In this document: piece after piece, positions 33,770-46,566 of the stretch
Layout: the number at the start of each line of letters is the position of its first letter
How positions within the stretch are numbered: the stretch's first letter is position 1
NCBI GenBank assembly: GCA_020002185.1
Contig: CM034531.1
Location: 43,924,929-43,988,928 of the forward strand
DNA: 64,000 nucleotides
Source of the DNA: Paraescarpia echinospica
Lineage: Eukaryota > Annelida > Polychaeta > Sabellida > Siboglinidae
Direction of reading: 5' to 3'
Program-made: the position numbers and the translations under genes
The notes under the pieces: generated by a model
The model's database searches: none
What the model was told of the DNA's origin: nothing
The model's input: the letters and a program-made list of their open reading frames with translations, nothing else

Positions 33770-34749
33770 AGATATTTGTTCAAATTCATAGGATGCTAAT
33801 CATATCAACATCTACTGAAATTACTACCTTCGAAGAAGTTCAAGCTTGGTAGTAAAGATTTTGTATACGCTTACTATTAAAAATAATCAAAAATACATAA
33901 TTCAAATTATGCAACAATGTTAGTAAACAACCCACTTGACAATACTCATTGTGCCATTGATGGTTGATGCGGAAGAAGCATTGATGCTTCATTGGCCCGG
34001 TGAGGTATGTTAATATGCGAAGTTGCTAAGCCTACACGGCAATAAATTGTGTATTCAACGTTTGCGTGTAATCAGTGTTATTAAATTTAGAAAACCTAAT
34101 TATAACGGGATATCAATATAAACTGATAGTTATATCTGAGAAAACATGAGCAAACACGAAAATATTATAAACAAAACAAAACCTCAACCGGAAACGCAAT
34201 TATTATAGTAATGCAGTAACTTACAACAACAGTTTGGGCATTTATAGATCTCTCGTAAAACTTGAAAACCTTCATGACTTTCTTGATGCAGTTAAATCGT
34301 TTCAACTATGTTTTAAATAATGCCAGCTCGTATTCTCAATTGAACTATTATTATTTTTAAACTAGCAGTTGCGTTTTACAAAGTAAAACCATGGTCTTGT
34401 ACGTAATTTAACCAGGACGGTAATTAAGGGTATATGTGTGACCGAGCTCGATGTTTTTAATCCAGACCTAAACCATAGGCGTGTCAATGAATGTTATTTG
34501 AACAACACAATTAACATAACACAAACATACGACATGACACCCCCAAACGACCAGTCCATCCACGCCAAAAGAATTGTTGCCTGCAATAGTTTTGTCATCA
34601 GCAATAACTACTGTACAACTTCAGAGAGAGCATTTACAACTTGTATGTTTTTGGCCATCAACAGACAAGGCATATAGATATGACGGCACGATAAGTTACA
34701 TGGTGGTGCATGCAATTTCTAAGAAACAGGTATAAAACATTCTTAATTT
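33770..34749. repeat. Duplicated non-coding block, unit 2
   Basis: Matches 44690-45640 in unit 3 over most of its length. Intron of subfamily I copy 2; no coding signal. Confidence 0.5.
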
Positions 34750-35460
34750 ATTTGCTAGGCTGCTGCGGTCTCGCCTCGGTGCGTCCGGGTTGACTCGGAT
34801 ACGCGTGACTGATTTTCCAGTTGGAGGGAGACGTATTTCAGCGACTACTGTGGCTATCAAGGCATATATCGATTTCGTCTGGCATAGACGTTTAATCTCT
34901 TCTGTTGCATTGAATAGGCATGGAAGCATGGAAGCAAACACACCCACGCACGCCCATACGCACGCATGCACGCACACACAGTTTGCAACAGGAATAACCC
35001 AGTTTGCAAAAGGAAACCACCACACAGTGTTTCAATACAAAACCGCAGACTGGGGCAAACTTAAAGACTGCATAGCGCAATTAACAACAGAATACTTTGA
35101 CGTGGACCACAATTCACGAGACACTAACACAAAATAGATCTTTTTTGGACACAACTGGCCACACTGATCAACAATACCATCCCTAGAAGCAACACGGAAG
35201 CAAAAACCCACCTCCCTTGGATAACACGGAAAATAATAAGAATGCAACGAAAACGGAACAAAAGCCACACAAAAATTGAACTTAACAGGAACTCAGAAGG
35301 CAATGCACTAAGGCTGAAGCCAAATCTTAAAAAAATTATGTAAACAACAACGTTTGAGATAGCTTAAAAACAAACCCTAAACAATTCTGGTCATTCATCA
35401 AAGCAAACAAACGAGAAAACATTGGCCTTCCCACAGCGCGCGAGCTGGGGCCAAATCGTC
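34750..35460 (+). pseudogene. Jockey/L2-like LINE, endonuclease-RT linker (unit 2)
   Basis: A broken frame with DWGKLKDCIAQLTTEYFD, then INNTIPSRS and HLPWITRKIIRMQRKRNKS, and finally FWSFIKANKRENIGLP. These are the ordered linker motifs between endonuclease and reverse transcriptase of this LINE group (the LPWI...KR and FWS-IK blocks). A poly-CACGCA tract is expanded at 34945-34980. The element resumes at about 39370 after a 3.8-kb unrelated insertion. The same LINE insertion is present in unit 3 (45640 on). Confidence 0.6.
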
Positions 35461-37853
35461 CCTACGAGAGAGCAAAAGGGGGAAAGAAAGGGGCGAGAGA
35501 AGAGGGGACAAAAGAAAAACTCGCCCGGGGAGCACCCCCGGGCGTGTAAAAGTACCAGAATCGGTCACATCTTGTTGCAGGAGCCTCGAAAGGTCATGCC
35601 AAATTCCCTAGTGTCTACTTTAAAAAAATAAAAAATTCCCCAAGGTGGCTAGTATGACTAAAATGGTCAGAATGTTTTAATGAGGAGGTCTGCACATGTG
35701 ACGGTGTGAATATAAAAAAAATGGGCCAAGTGGCCCTGAAGTCCTTTGGACTAATACGTCTATATGTGACCCCGGCTGACCAAATGAGTGATAAGTTGAA
35801 AAAATTGTAACATTGTTTTCTTACATTCTTGTAAAGGTTGGGTATGGTGCTTTTATATGGTTTCAAAAAATTATGACTGCTACAAAAATTGGCGAGGTTA
35901 TGGAGCATTGAACATGGTAGGGGTCAAAAAGTGAAAATGAAGAAAACGGCTATTGAAGTTTTACATTACATATGCAAATGGATTGCATGGAAATATTACA
36001 TGCATGACATTCAAATGTGGCACACAGTATGTATGTTATGTTGCAACGATACTCTGGAAGTATGAATGTGCTGCTACAAAAAATTATCAAGTTATGCCAG
36101 ATTATGTGTTTATGTGTAAGAGGACAGATTATTTGAGAGCAAAAGGTAGACTCACTGTTTGACACAGTTTAAAACCTACAGGGAACTGTCCAGCTTAACA
36201 GGGGTCTAGTGGCTTAATGCTGTCTGTTGACACAAGCTTGTCTGCTCTGGCTGTGTGTGACCAATTAAACATTAGTCAAGGCCTCGATGATACAAAGCAG
36301 AGTGGACAGTGGGCCAGGCAGTTCTACTACTCTAGTGGGCTCTGTCAGTTGAGGCAAGCCTCTGCCAGTGTCCAATTACAGATTAGTCACACCAGTCAGG
36401 CAGCCACAGTGAGGTGTGACAGATTTTCTGCGAAAGGGATTAGTTGAACAAAAGGACTGTTAGCAAATTTTAGGTGCCCTTAGAATGATTCAATCAAATA
36501 CATATTTCTTGTGTACAGTTGCACTGCCACATGAAATGTCTATGCAAAATTAGAGAAAAAGTTAATGAAGAATTTTTGAAAAAATAGACAAAATGTTAAA
36601 ATTTACCAGTTTTGGGGTCTTTTTTGGGAGTCATTAGGTGCCCTTAGAATGATTCAATCAAATACAGATATTCTTGTGTACAGTGACACTAACCTAAGGA
36701 ATGTCTATACAAAATTATAAAAAAAATTGCTGAACAGTTTTTAAAAAATAGACCAAATGTTACATTTTAACAGTCTTGGGGTCCTTGGAGGCCCTAGGGA
36801 GCCCTTAAAATGATTCAATCAAATACAGATTTATCGTGCATAGTGGCAGTGCCCTAAGATATGTCTATGTAAAATTAGAGAAAAAGTTGCTGAACGGTTT
36901 CTGAGATACGGCAGCTAACGGTGGACGGCGGATGCAGAGTGATGGCAATAGTCCCTTGGACCTTCGGCCAAGACTAAAAAATGGGCCAAGTGGCCCTGAA
37001 GTCCTTTGGACTAATACGTCTATATGTGACCCCCGGTGACCAAATGAGTGATAAGTCGGACAAATTGTAACATTGTTTTCTTACATCCTTGTAAGGTTTG
37101 GTAGGGTGCTTTTCGTGGTTTCAAAAATTATGACTGCTACAAAAATTGGCGAAGTTATGGAGCATTGAACATGGTAGGGATCAAAAAGTGAAAATAAAGA
37201 AAACGGCTGTTGAAGTTTTACAATATATATGCAAATGGATTGCATGGACATATTACATGCACAACATTCAAATTTGGCACACAGTATGTAATATGAATGT
37301 TATGTTGCACTGATACACTGTAAGTACAAATGTGCTGCTACAAAGACTTATTAAGTTATGCCAGATTATGTCTTTATGTGTAAAACTAAGAGGACAGATT
37401 ACTAGAGAGGAAAAGGTAAACTCATTGTATGACACAGTTTAAAACCTACAAGCAACTGTTCGGTTATCAGGGGTCTAGTGGCTTAATGCTGTCTGTTGAC
37501 ACAAGCTACTGCCAGTGACCAATTATAGATTAGTCCATCAAACATTAGCAGGCAGAGAATCTTAGCTCCAGAGCTGGGTGTAATACACAACCAGAGCCAC
37601 CACTGATTCATGGTCAAGTAGATTAGCTCAATGCACCAACTAAGACAATACACAACACTGTGAGTGACATTGTCCAGAGTGAGGCCTAAGCAGTGTCCTC
37701 ATTGCTGAATACATCAATTAAACCTGCCAAGTGGGTGATATTCTGCACAAGTGTTCATTAATCCTTAGTGATTGTTCAGAACACCAGACTGACCACATAC
37801 CTAAACAAAGCGAATGTAATAGGTGAAGAACAGGCAGTGTTCAGATAGGTGTA

Positions 37854-38123
37854 TTGGTTGAATTGTATTTGTCTCGACGCAAAAGGTTTTATTGTGCCTT
37901 CATCGATTATAAGAAAGCATTTGATTTAGTAGACCGGTCCTCACTGTGGTCTAAGATAATTTCATGCGGTATTAATGGTAATGTGTTGAAAGTTGTATAC
38001 AACATGTACAAAAATGCTAAATCATATATAAATCAGGGCCAGGCTGTGTCAGCCTTCTTCTCATGTGATGTAGAGGTATGGCATGGAGAAACTTGTGTCC
38101 TTTGTTATTTGCTATTTACCTGA
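37854..38123 (+). pseudogene. LINE reverse transcriptase fragment
   Basis: FYCAFIDYKKAFDLVDRSSL is the first catalytic Asp block of non-LTR reverse transcriptases. It is followed by WSKIISCGINGNVLKVVYNM and a damaged RQG motif (WHGETCVLCYLLF). Only about 90 codons survive, with no endonuclease or catalytic loop. It lies inside the second copy of the complex repeat. Confidence 0.75.
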
Positions 38124-38401
38124 ATAATTTTCAACACTGTTAGTCACAATTATAACGGACTTGACATGGCAGCTGGTTAAATTTACATATATAGTGTATA
38201 GCGGAACTATGTCAACTCTTCTAATGGTTGACATTTGGTTGTTTCAGGTGTCAACTATATTGTGAATTTGTAATTATTAGTCTATATTGATACAATTGAT
38301 TTACACAGTACCATGTCTACACAAGGCATGGCAAGCGTAAACAGAACAGTAGAATGCATTTGATATAAATAAAGTGTAGGATATTTCACTCTATAGTTGT
38401 G

Positions 38402-38475
38402 CAGAATATTAATTTTCTATGTTTGTCACCTACAGGTGACAGAATATTAATTTTCTATGTTTGTCACCTACAGGT
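38402..38475. repeat. Short tandem duplication (about 35 bp)
   Basis: AGAATATTAATTTTCTATGT then TTGTCACCTACAGGT occurs twice back to back. Confidence 0.9.
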
Positions 38476-39369
38476 TTCTACAGACAATACATCTTTAACC
38501 AATAGACACCACAGTCACACCATTTTATAATAATTAAACGAACATCAAAATAAACACAACTTGCAATTAGAGAAAATCAATAGTTTTGAAGATACAGTTT
38601 AAAAGTGTTAGGCAACTGTTCAGTCTAACAGGGGTCAAGTGTGTCTACTCTGCCTGGGTGCTGTGACCAATTAAAGATTAGTCAAGGTCTCAATGGCCTA
38701 GGCTGTAGAAATTAGTCACAGCTTTTGATTTTCTGGCACACTAAACAACATCTACTGTTGGGGGGATCTCAAGGGCCCTTCTCAAAACAACATCACTAGA
38801 TAATGTAAACCTTTTGCACTTTGGGGGCCCCTTAGGTGCCCTTAGAATGATTCAATCAAATACAGATTTCTTGTATATAGTGGCAGCACCCGAAGATACA
38901 TCTATGCAAAATTAGAAAAAAGTTGCTGAACAGTTTTAGAAAAAATAGGCCAAATGTTACATTTTTACCAGTTTTGGGGTCCTTGGAGGCCCTAGGGAGC
39001 CCTTAAAATGATTCAATAAAATACAGATTTCTCGTGCATAGTGGCAGTGCCCCAAGATATGTCTATGCAAAATTAGAGAAAAAGTTGCTGAACGGTTTCT
39101 GAGATACGGCAGCTAACGGCGGACGGCGGACGGCGGACGGCGGACGCAGAGTGATGGCAATAGTCCCTTGGACCTTCGGCCAAAGGACTAAAAATGGTCG
39201 ACTTACTGAATGTTTTAAAATTGCCGCAATCCCGTGCCGCCTCCTAGCGGCTACGTTTGAATGGCATTTCTACCTCCGCCGTGAGGAGATGTTCCAAATG
39301 TTCCAAATCTGTTCCAAATGTTAAACAAATTTCAAAGGTTCCAAAATTCGGAGACGTTTAGCCGAAGTA

Positions 39370-39775
39370 CTGCAAGCACTTTCTTCTTACCCTAATATGC
39401 CCACTCTTGAAATCGGTATAGCTGGCGTAATCTAGCAACTGAAAAATCTAAACCAAAACAAAGCTACTGGTCCTGGTGAACTCCGAGTCAGGGTACTTAA
39501 TGAAACTGCAGAGGAAATAGCTCCCATTATCACACACATCTTCCAACAGTCATACAACACGTGCATGCAAACTCCCCGATGTCTGGCTCCAAGCACTAGT
39601 AACTCCAATACACAAAAAAGCCACAAATGTGACCCCGCAAACTACAGACCAATATCACTGACATGCATCCTCCTTAAAGTCATGGAACACATCATTCTAA
39701 ATAATTTGTGGAAACACCCGAACAAGCCATGACATTTAATTTAAAAAAAAAACACTATTAAGATCAAACATGGCA
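39370..39775 (+). pseudogene. Jockey/L2-like LINE, RT N-terminal part (unit 2)
   Basis: LKNLNQNKATGPGELRVRVL and NETAEEIAPIITHIFQQSYN match the RT entry block (K-GPD-I-p-vLk-...ia-p-l--iF--Sl) of Jockey-group LINEs, followed after frameshifts by NYRPISLTC. The element then jumps to its 3' end (AACAAGCCATGACATTTAA at 39721), equivalent to 50517 in unit 3, so the polymerase core is deleted here. Confidence 0.65.
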
Positions 39776-39823
39776 ACGTGCATGAGATATCGTAAATGCA
39801 TTCAGCACTTTTGTTGGACTTAC

Positions 39824-39894
39824 CGCGGCACTCCGAAGATTTCTTCGTACACAGTTTCACCAAATGCGTTGTTCACTATGTTTGACGACGACAT
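39824..39894 (-). pseudogene. LRAT-like exon 1 (subfamily I, copy 2)
   Basis: Encodes MSSSNIVNNAFGETVYEEIF then GVP and two bases at a clean GTAAGT donor. Intact in itself; the partner exon 2 at 33320 lacks its acceptor and has a stop. The intron contains the Jockey-like LINE and the complex repeat. Confidence 0.8.
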
Positions 39895-39973
39895 TGTTTA
39901 AATGTGTGCGAATGTTTTAAATAGCTGTTAATTCAGTCACAGGCGGTCCAGACTTTTTCACGTCTCATTAAAA

Positions 39974-40401
39974 TTAATGAACATAGACCTTGTAACTGCT
40001 TGTGACTGTGGCGTCATGTCTACTAGAATCCAAAAAGCTGTTGAAGGTATCGAGAGCTGCATTGCACACGTCCTTAACTTGCTGCGAAAATTGAACTCCA
40101 TGCTTACAAGATGTGGCAAAATATTCGCAGTTGATGCTGTTAACACGATATACGCCAACATCTTGAGATGTTTCGAAAGCCCCCTTCGCTTTTTTTGACG
40201 ACATCCTTCGGTTGCATCGATTTCGATCAATTTTTTTACTCCGCGAGGCTGACGCGACGTTTTTTTAATTTGTTGTTGTAGTCGATGACAAGGTTCCCGC
40301 CTATGTAAATCCCACGGTAATAAAAGGGTACCATTAGGGTTACGTCACTTCCGCTTGATTCGGACCCAGACGATATTATCCGGGCCACTTGATCTCCTTC
40401 A
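39974..40401 (-). pseudogene. LRAT-like exon 2 (subfamily II, unit 2)
   Basis: Acceptor TTTTTAG, then EGDQVARIISSGSESSGSDV, FYYRGIYIGGNLVIDYN and a stop at 40236. In another frame: NCEYFATSCKHGVQFSQQVK. Both H-box histidines are replaced (Tyr-Arg instead of His-His) and NCEHF has become NCEYF, while the Cys is kept. The hydrophobic C-terminal anchor of subfamily I is not seen. Poly-T expansion near 40231 and 40261 accompanies the frame loss. Exon 1 lies at 41817. Confidence 0.75.
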
Positions 40402-41021
40402 CTAAAAACATACATACTCGGCACAATGTGTTGTCATTAGTTTTCGTCCTTAAACAGCATTGTAACGATGGGTCGTTCTACAATAAATACAAAATAGAAC
40501 GACACATGCATAATTCATATTCAGTTCATGTGCAACAATTTTACAAATAACACATTCAAGGAGGTAAACAATGTTCTATGAAATATATTTATATTGGTCC
40601 TAAGCTAACTGCTAAAATGAAAAGACTTGTCATTGGCGTCCGAACGTGGTGAGTTTTCGGAAGGGAGGGCTGAGACTCTTTCCCAAAAAGACACCCTGAG
40701 GCTCACCGAAAACTTCCATTTGCACCCCTTTCGTGGCTCAACGAAAACCTTCAGTTTCTCCCCAAAATGCACCCCTTTCCTAAAAATCGGGGGGCTAATT
40801 CTACATATCTCCAACCCTATCAAAATATTGGGGAGGCTGAGCCGCTTAAATGACTCCCCGGTTCAGACGCCTTAGCTTGTATATTAATCTCATCATGAAG
40901 AAGAAATATATATAGGTGATGTTGAAAATAAATTCACGTGTTGAACACAAACGTGTAACGTGTTTTGTTTTAATTTTCAGTACGCAGCTGATGCCTTTTC
41001 TTAAAGTTAAGATTTGGGCCT

Positions 41022-41340
41022 GCTGGACGTGTGGATAGAATGGGACTAGAACGGTTGACAAAGAAAGCAAATGCCCGGAGAGTGGGAGGAAGGCGGCGAG
41101 AAAGACCTAGTCTGCGATGGGAGGACTGTGTTAAGAGAGATTTGGAAGGATTGGGAGAGGATTGGATAACGAGAGCGACATATAGAGGGGAATTGAGACG
41201 ACCGGTGAATAGAGCAGTGCAAGATCAGTGAGGGAAAAATAAAAGAAATCGAGGACCAGAATCGAGGCCAGCCTCACCCCTGACAGCGGGAAGACGAGAG
41301 GAGAACAAGGCAGTATCGGTTTCGTCGGCTGATCCAAGAG
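41022..41340 (+). pseudogene. RTE-like LINE C-terminus (unit 2)
   Basis: KLRFGPAGRVDRMGLERLTK, then GGRRRERPSLRWEDCVKRDL, ends PVNRAVQDQ. This is the RTE/BovB-group C-terminal signature (a GH-RM--ER-K--, then GRPR-RW-D). The same insertion exists in unit 3 at 55318, where a CR1 element splits it. It therefore predates the unit duplication. Confidence 0.65.
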
Positions 41341-41816
41341 TTACAAGCAGTATATGAAGAGACATGTTAGACTGCTTGAACCAATGTTTGTTATAGAGGT
41401 TTGTGTAATGTACAAATGCATGTCGTTATCACTGACGTTCAAAGTGTAGTATGAGTGAATGTCGGGTACATTATTGAAGCCAAATTGGATCCAACGAAAT
41501 CAGATCATCGAAACTCTTTGTATGATATTCTGTTTCCGGCAGTTAATGGCGCATTAGTCCCATTTTGCACGAAGCGTGTTGGAGAGGCGCATGTGGTGTC
41601 ATTTGGTTGATGTGAATATGTTTTGTTTATTGCTGCTCAACGTCAGCGACAGCTTATCTGAATGAACTATCAGATGATATCTGTATTAGGCATACATACA
41701 TAGTTTCAGTTGATAAAGGCAACGCACACGTCTACTTAGCACAAACGTTGGGCCTACACGTATATTCTCGTGCTTTTTGTTCATTTAAAAAATACGACAG
41801 ATAGCTCGTATCGGAC

Positions 41817-41873
41817 TCATTTCTGTTCCCCGACGAGGTCCTCGTACACAGCTTCTCCGAATGAAACGTCCAT
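41817..41873 (-). pseudogene. LRAT-like subfamily II exon 1 (unit 2)
   Basis: MDVSFGEAVYEDLVGEQK then TGA. Same AA|ATGAGT junction in place of a GT donor as in the other two units. Partner exon 2 at 39974-40401. Confidence 0.55.
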
Positions 41874-43039
41874 GTATGTCGCCAACTTTGTTGAACTGTG
41901 TATTTAGGCTTAAGGCGGGTGTGTCTGTAGGTTCGGCTATTAACTCTACGTACGTTTTTGTTGCGTGTCTATTAATGAGATGCCGACACCAACGCTGCGC
42001 CCGTTGACAAGAATTACGCATGCAAGGGGATCATGAGTAATGGTTGCCATGGTTGGATAAAACGAAACTATCGTCGTAAAATTATAGAATATTAGTCCTC
42101 GTATGTAACTGCGCGTTTTAACGGTGTTCCTATTTACGGTGTATCACGCTAATGCGAATGAAAGACCACAAGTAACTCAAAACTGTGATTTTAGCCGCCA
42201 CAAACCAAGCAGTAACACTACACTCATTCACAAAACGGGTGTATGTTGGAAATGGTTTGCCTTCTTCAGTGAGTCAGAGAACAAAAGGTGAACAGTAGGC
42301 AGACCACAGAGTCGCTTCAAAGACGTTCTGAAATAATGTCTGAAATACTTTTCTCTCCCACCTGATGTTAGCCACAATTAAACATTTATAAATAGTTTAC
42401 GACGGTTCATATGTAAAAGCCACATCAACTGTCTCCACTGCTGTCGTGGTTTGACACCAGCCAAGTAGAATTATTAGTACTCACATGGTAACATAATTCC
42501 TGAACTAAATGTACGACAGCAGAAAAATCCAAACTGATTTATCATAATCTATCTTTGTAGCAATACCAAAGACACCACCAAGATGTCGCTTAAGATCACT
42601 ATGGCCAGGATGAACGAGAAATAAAATAACGGCGGAAATTGCTGAAGAACAATGTCGGTTGCTAGAAGGTAAATGAACCAGTAATGCAATAAACATATTA
42701 AGAACGATTATTGAAAGATAATTGGAAATGCAGAGATATCTCTATGTATGTTTTTATTACACAAAGAAATATGACAGAGCTCGTCTCACAGAAATCAAAT
42801 ATATACTAGAGATTTGCACATTAATGGAACAAATCTATGAATTGTGGATAATCTATACTGGAAACAAACAGCAGTAATGCGAATAGAAAATTACATCAGT
42901 AAATATTAATAAATAAAACGGTGTAAGACAAAATGTTACCGGGTGTATCCTGTCTTCTAAATTTTTTTCAATATATATTGAGATCACCTTACGTAACCTC
43001 GAAGATATGCCTGGTACACAAGTCGGTGGATACACCACG

Positions 43040-43745
43040 AACACGTGCAACGGCAGGTAATACGGAACTGCTGGGAATGATAGATATCATGTCAGATACA
43101 GTAGTCAGGGAAAGTGTCCATCACTTAAAAAAGAAACCATGGCCATCTTAAAGAAACAAAACTATGATCCATCATGCAACATGGTAGTAAATGGCACTGT
43201 TCGAAAGCAAGTTAATAAATTTACTTATCTGGTATCACTGATAACAACTGACTGTCGATGCATCTGACTGATAACAACAGACTGTCGACAACAGTAATAA
43301 ACGACCTGCTCAAACCAAAACTGCTTTCCACAATATAAAAACATTTTACCAAACAAAAGCATATTTTAGAAAACAAGTATTGCAATGCAACATTGAACTG
43401 GCATGTGGGTGTGAATCACGAACAATAACTAAAACATCACAAAAACGTGGCCTGAAAAGAAAAATAATGAAGACAACCGTAGAACAGCCAAATAAAAAAA
43501 AAAGATAATAAGCAAAATGATATCACAGCACGCAGCAGTAATTAGTGACAAAGGACAGATTTTGGGGATGAAATGCAGAGGACATCAGAGAATAAAAATA
43601 ACCGATAGTTTGTGAACATGGTTTGGAAGGAGCGCAACATAACTACTACAAAATACAAACAACCGAGCGTTTTGGAGAGCCATGATCGCCAACGCCTGCG
43701 ACAGGTACGGCACACAGACTGACAGCGGAAGGAATATCCAGTACA
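43040..43745 (+). pseudogene. RTE-like LINE C-terminal remnant (unit 2)
   Basis: Fragments NGTVRKQVNKFTYLVSLITT, GHQRIKITDSL and NAFWRAMIANACDRYGT-like (RAFWRAMIANACDRYGT) follow RTE order: post-catalytic loop, then the terminal block. More complete than the unit 1 copy, but riddled with stops. It lies between subfamily II exon 1 and the next unit's subfamily I exon 2. Confidence 0.6.
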
Positions 43746-44153
43746 CAATATTAGAACCACTCCAGTGATTTATATGTGTGAATATTGTAGTTTTCATCTG
43801 ATGACCACAGTTGTTTCTACATGTACTTTTGACTGCCCAACGTCGATGTGATGTTCGCATACATATACATACATGTACTTGTTGGGGGTGAATGTTCTAT
43901 ACTGTGTAATGCTAGTCTGTATATATATGCATGTATAACGGTTATTACAGTTATTACACGCGTGTGCCGTGTGTATCCTATGTCCAATACAGACGTACGG
44001 ATATTTCAATGTCTCGTCCGATTGTACCTGCTTGCAATTTGAAAGATTAAATTTGTTTGTATGAAGATTGTCCTAGTCCGTGTTGCGGCACATGCCATGG
44101 CTGTCAGATTTGCAAAATACTGCACACTTTTGTTTCGAACGCGATATTCGCAA

Positions 44154-44612
44154 TCACCATCTTTTATACAACATAATCCCGATTACAGTCAATAGGCCTC
44201 CCACTATTATAGCAGTACTGCCTGTATCGGCAGCTTCCACAACTTGTTGCGAATGTCGTACTCCAAACTTGCAGTATGTCGCGAAATGTTCGCAATTGTT
44301 AAAGCGCTTAGAGTACGCGCCACAATGGGTAGGGTTTTCAGAAGCCTCGACCGCTTTCCTTTTGACTTCCACTGGTTCTAAGGGAATCGGGCTCTCTGTG
44401 TAGCTGACAAGAAAGATACATTTTCCGTCTTTGAACTCAGTGAGGCTGACGCGACGTATTTTTCAGTCATCATTGAAGTCAATGACCATCGCCCCGCCTA
44501 TATAAATCCCGTGGTGATATAAGGTAGGTATAGAGAGGCTTGATCCAGATCCTATGTTACTTCCCGATGATCCGGAACCAGGGTTATTGCCCGGGCCACT
44601 TGATCTCCTATT
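44154..44612 (-). pseudogene. LRAT-like exon 2 (subfamily I, copy 3)
   Basis: The acceptor TTATTTCAG is intact and joins exon 1 in phase (CA + A gives Gln, then IGDQVARAIT). A 1-bp deletion relative to copy 2 near 44583 shifts the frame. The H-box YHHGIYIGGAMVID and KRFNNCEHFATYCKFGVRHS remain readable, but DYNDD has become FNDD followed by TGA. The C-terminal anchor (IIVGGLLTVIGIMLYKRW) is preserved to a normal stop. Two lesions, both simple, suggest recent loss. Confidence 0.85.
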
Positions 44613-45339
44613 CTGAAATAAATACAAAATGAGTTGATGTCAGCGTTCTTTCGTATAACCCTTTATAACGTTTGAATCATTGCAATAACTCGCCAGATAT
44701 TTGTTCAAATTCATAGGATGTTAAACATATCAACATCTACTGGAATTACTACCTTCGAAGAAGTTCAAGCTTGGTAGTAAATATTTGGTGTACGCTTAGT
44801 ATTACAAATATTCAAAAATACGTAATTCAAATTATGCAACAATGTTAGTAAACAACCCACTTGACAATACTCATTGGGCCATTGACGGTTGATGCGGAAG
44901 AAGCATTGATACTTCATTGGCCCGGTGAGGTATGTTAATATACGAAGCCTAAGCCTACACGCAATAAATCGTACGTTTGCGTGTAATCAGTGTTATTAAA
45001 TTTAGAAAACCTAATTATAACGGGACACCAATATAAACTGATAGTCATATTTGAGAAAACATGAGCAAATAAGAAAATATTATAAACAAAACTAAAACTC
45101 AATCGAAAATGCAATAATTATAATAATACAATAATAACTTACAACAACAGTTTAAGCATTTATAGATCTCTCGTCAAACTTGAAAACCTTCATGACTTTC
45201 TTGATGCAGTTTAATCGTTTCAACTATGTTTTAAATAATGCCAACTCTTATTCTCATTTGAATTATTATTATTTAAAAGCTGGCAGTTGTGTTTTACAAA
45301 GTAAAACCATGGTCTTGTACGTAATTAAACCAGGACGTT

Positions 45340-46542
45340 TAAGTGTTTTGTGAAAACAGGATACATACATTTGTGACCGAGCTCGATGTTTTTAATTCAG
45401 ACCTAAACCACAGGCGTGTCAATGATTGTAATTTGAACAACAAAATTAACTTAACACAAACATACGACATGACAACTCCAGACGACCAGTCCATCCACGC
45501 CAAAAGAATTGTTGCCTGCAAAAGTTTTTCCATTAACGATAACTACTGTACAATTTCAGAGTGAGCATTTACAACTGGAATGTTTGTGGCCATCAACAGA
45601 CAAGGCATATAGATATGACTGCACAATAAGTTACATGGTGGTGCATGTCTCGCCTCGTTGCGTCCGCTTTGACACGGATATGCTCCACTGATTGTCCAAT
45701 TAAAGGGAGACGTATTTCAGCGACTACTGTGGCTATCAACGCATATATCGATTTCGTCTGGCATAGACGTCTAATCTCTTCTGTTGCATTGCATAGGCAT
45801 GGAAGCATGGAAGCAAACACACGCACACTTTGCAACAGGAATAACCCAGGAAACCACCATACAAAGTATTTTAATACAAATCTGCAGATTAGGGCAAATT
45901 TAAAGACGGCATTAACACAAACTGTGTCTTTTTTGAACTCAACTTGCCACACTGATCAATAATACCATCCATTGTAGCAACACGGAATCCAAAAAAAACC
46001 ACCTCCCCTGGATAACACGGAACATAACAAGAATGCAACGAAAACAAAATAAAAGCCACAAAAAAGCAAAACAAACTGGACTTAATAGCGACTGTGAATA
46101 GTTTAAGGAACTCAAAAGGCAAGCCACTAAGGCTGCAGCCAAAAGCAAAACAAACTGGACTTAATAGCGACTGGGAAAAGTTTAAGGAACTCAGAAGGCA
46201 AGCCACTAAAGCTGCAGCCAACATCATCCTCCACTTTCAATACGGATTCCAGTCAGGACTGTCTTGTGAATATCAACTCATCGAGATAGTCAATGACTGG
46301 ATGACTGCTATGGACAACAAGGCACAAATAGATGCAACCCTGCTTGATTTTGGCAAAGCTTTTGACAAAGTCCCCCACAAACGCCTCCTATCCAAACTAG
46401 CCTCCTACGGAATAATTGGAAACGCGCAAAGCTGGATCAAATAATTTATGTCAAACCGTAAACAGACAGTCTCAGTAAATGGAGTTCTGTCGGACACAAC
46501 AGATGTTACATCGGTTGTTCCACAGGGCTCAGTCCCAGAACC
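45340..46542 (+). pseudogene. Jockey/L2-like LINE, 5' portion (unit 3)
   Basis: Shares the unit 2 insertion. Linker motifs near 45850-46060 are followed by a tandem duplication of about 75 bp (AAACAAACTGGACTTAATAG occurs near 46067 and 46147), then RT: HFQYGFQSGLSCEYQLIEIV, ATLLDFGKAFDKVPHKRLLS, a stop, and SVNGVLSDTTDV with VPQGS. The first catalytic Asp (LDFGKAFD) is visible. The frame is interrupted at 46543-46554 by a whole RTE element and resumes at 49903. Confidence 0.7.
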
Positions 46543-46566
46543 AGTCCTCCTCCTGTTGGGTTTTGC

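Larger units (their letters stand above)
35461..39200. repeat. Complex repeat: two diverged copies with internal ~160-bp subrepeats
   Basis: The block opening AAATGGGCCAAGTGGCCCTG occurs at 35722 and 36979. The closing word ATGGCAATAGTCCCTTGGAC then CTTCGGCC occurs near 36946 and 39155. Inside are subrepeats beginning AGGTGCCCTTAGAATGATTC or AGGGAGCCCTTAAAATGATTC at 36472, 36636, 36796 and again at 38834 and 38994. A 9-bp GGACGGCGG word is iterated near 39115-39145. The second copy holds extra sequence with a LINE fragment. It interrupts the Jockey-like LINE of unit 2 and is absent from unit 3, so it arrived after duplication. Confidence 0.75.

Noticed and set aside
34790..35137. 115-aa ORF with His/Thr repeats as a host gene
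   Set aside because: The CACGCA-type microsatellite expands it, and its second half matches the linker of a Jockey-like LINE.
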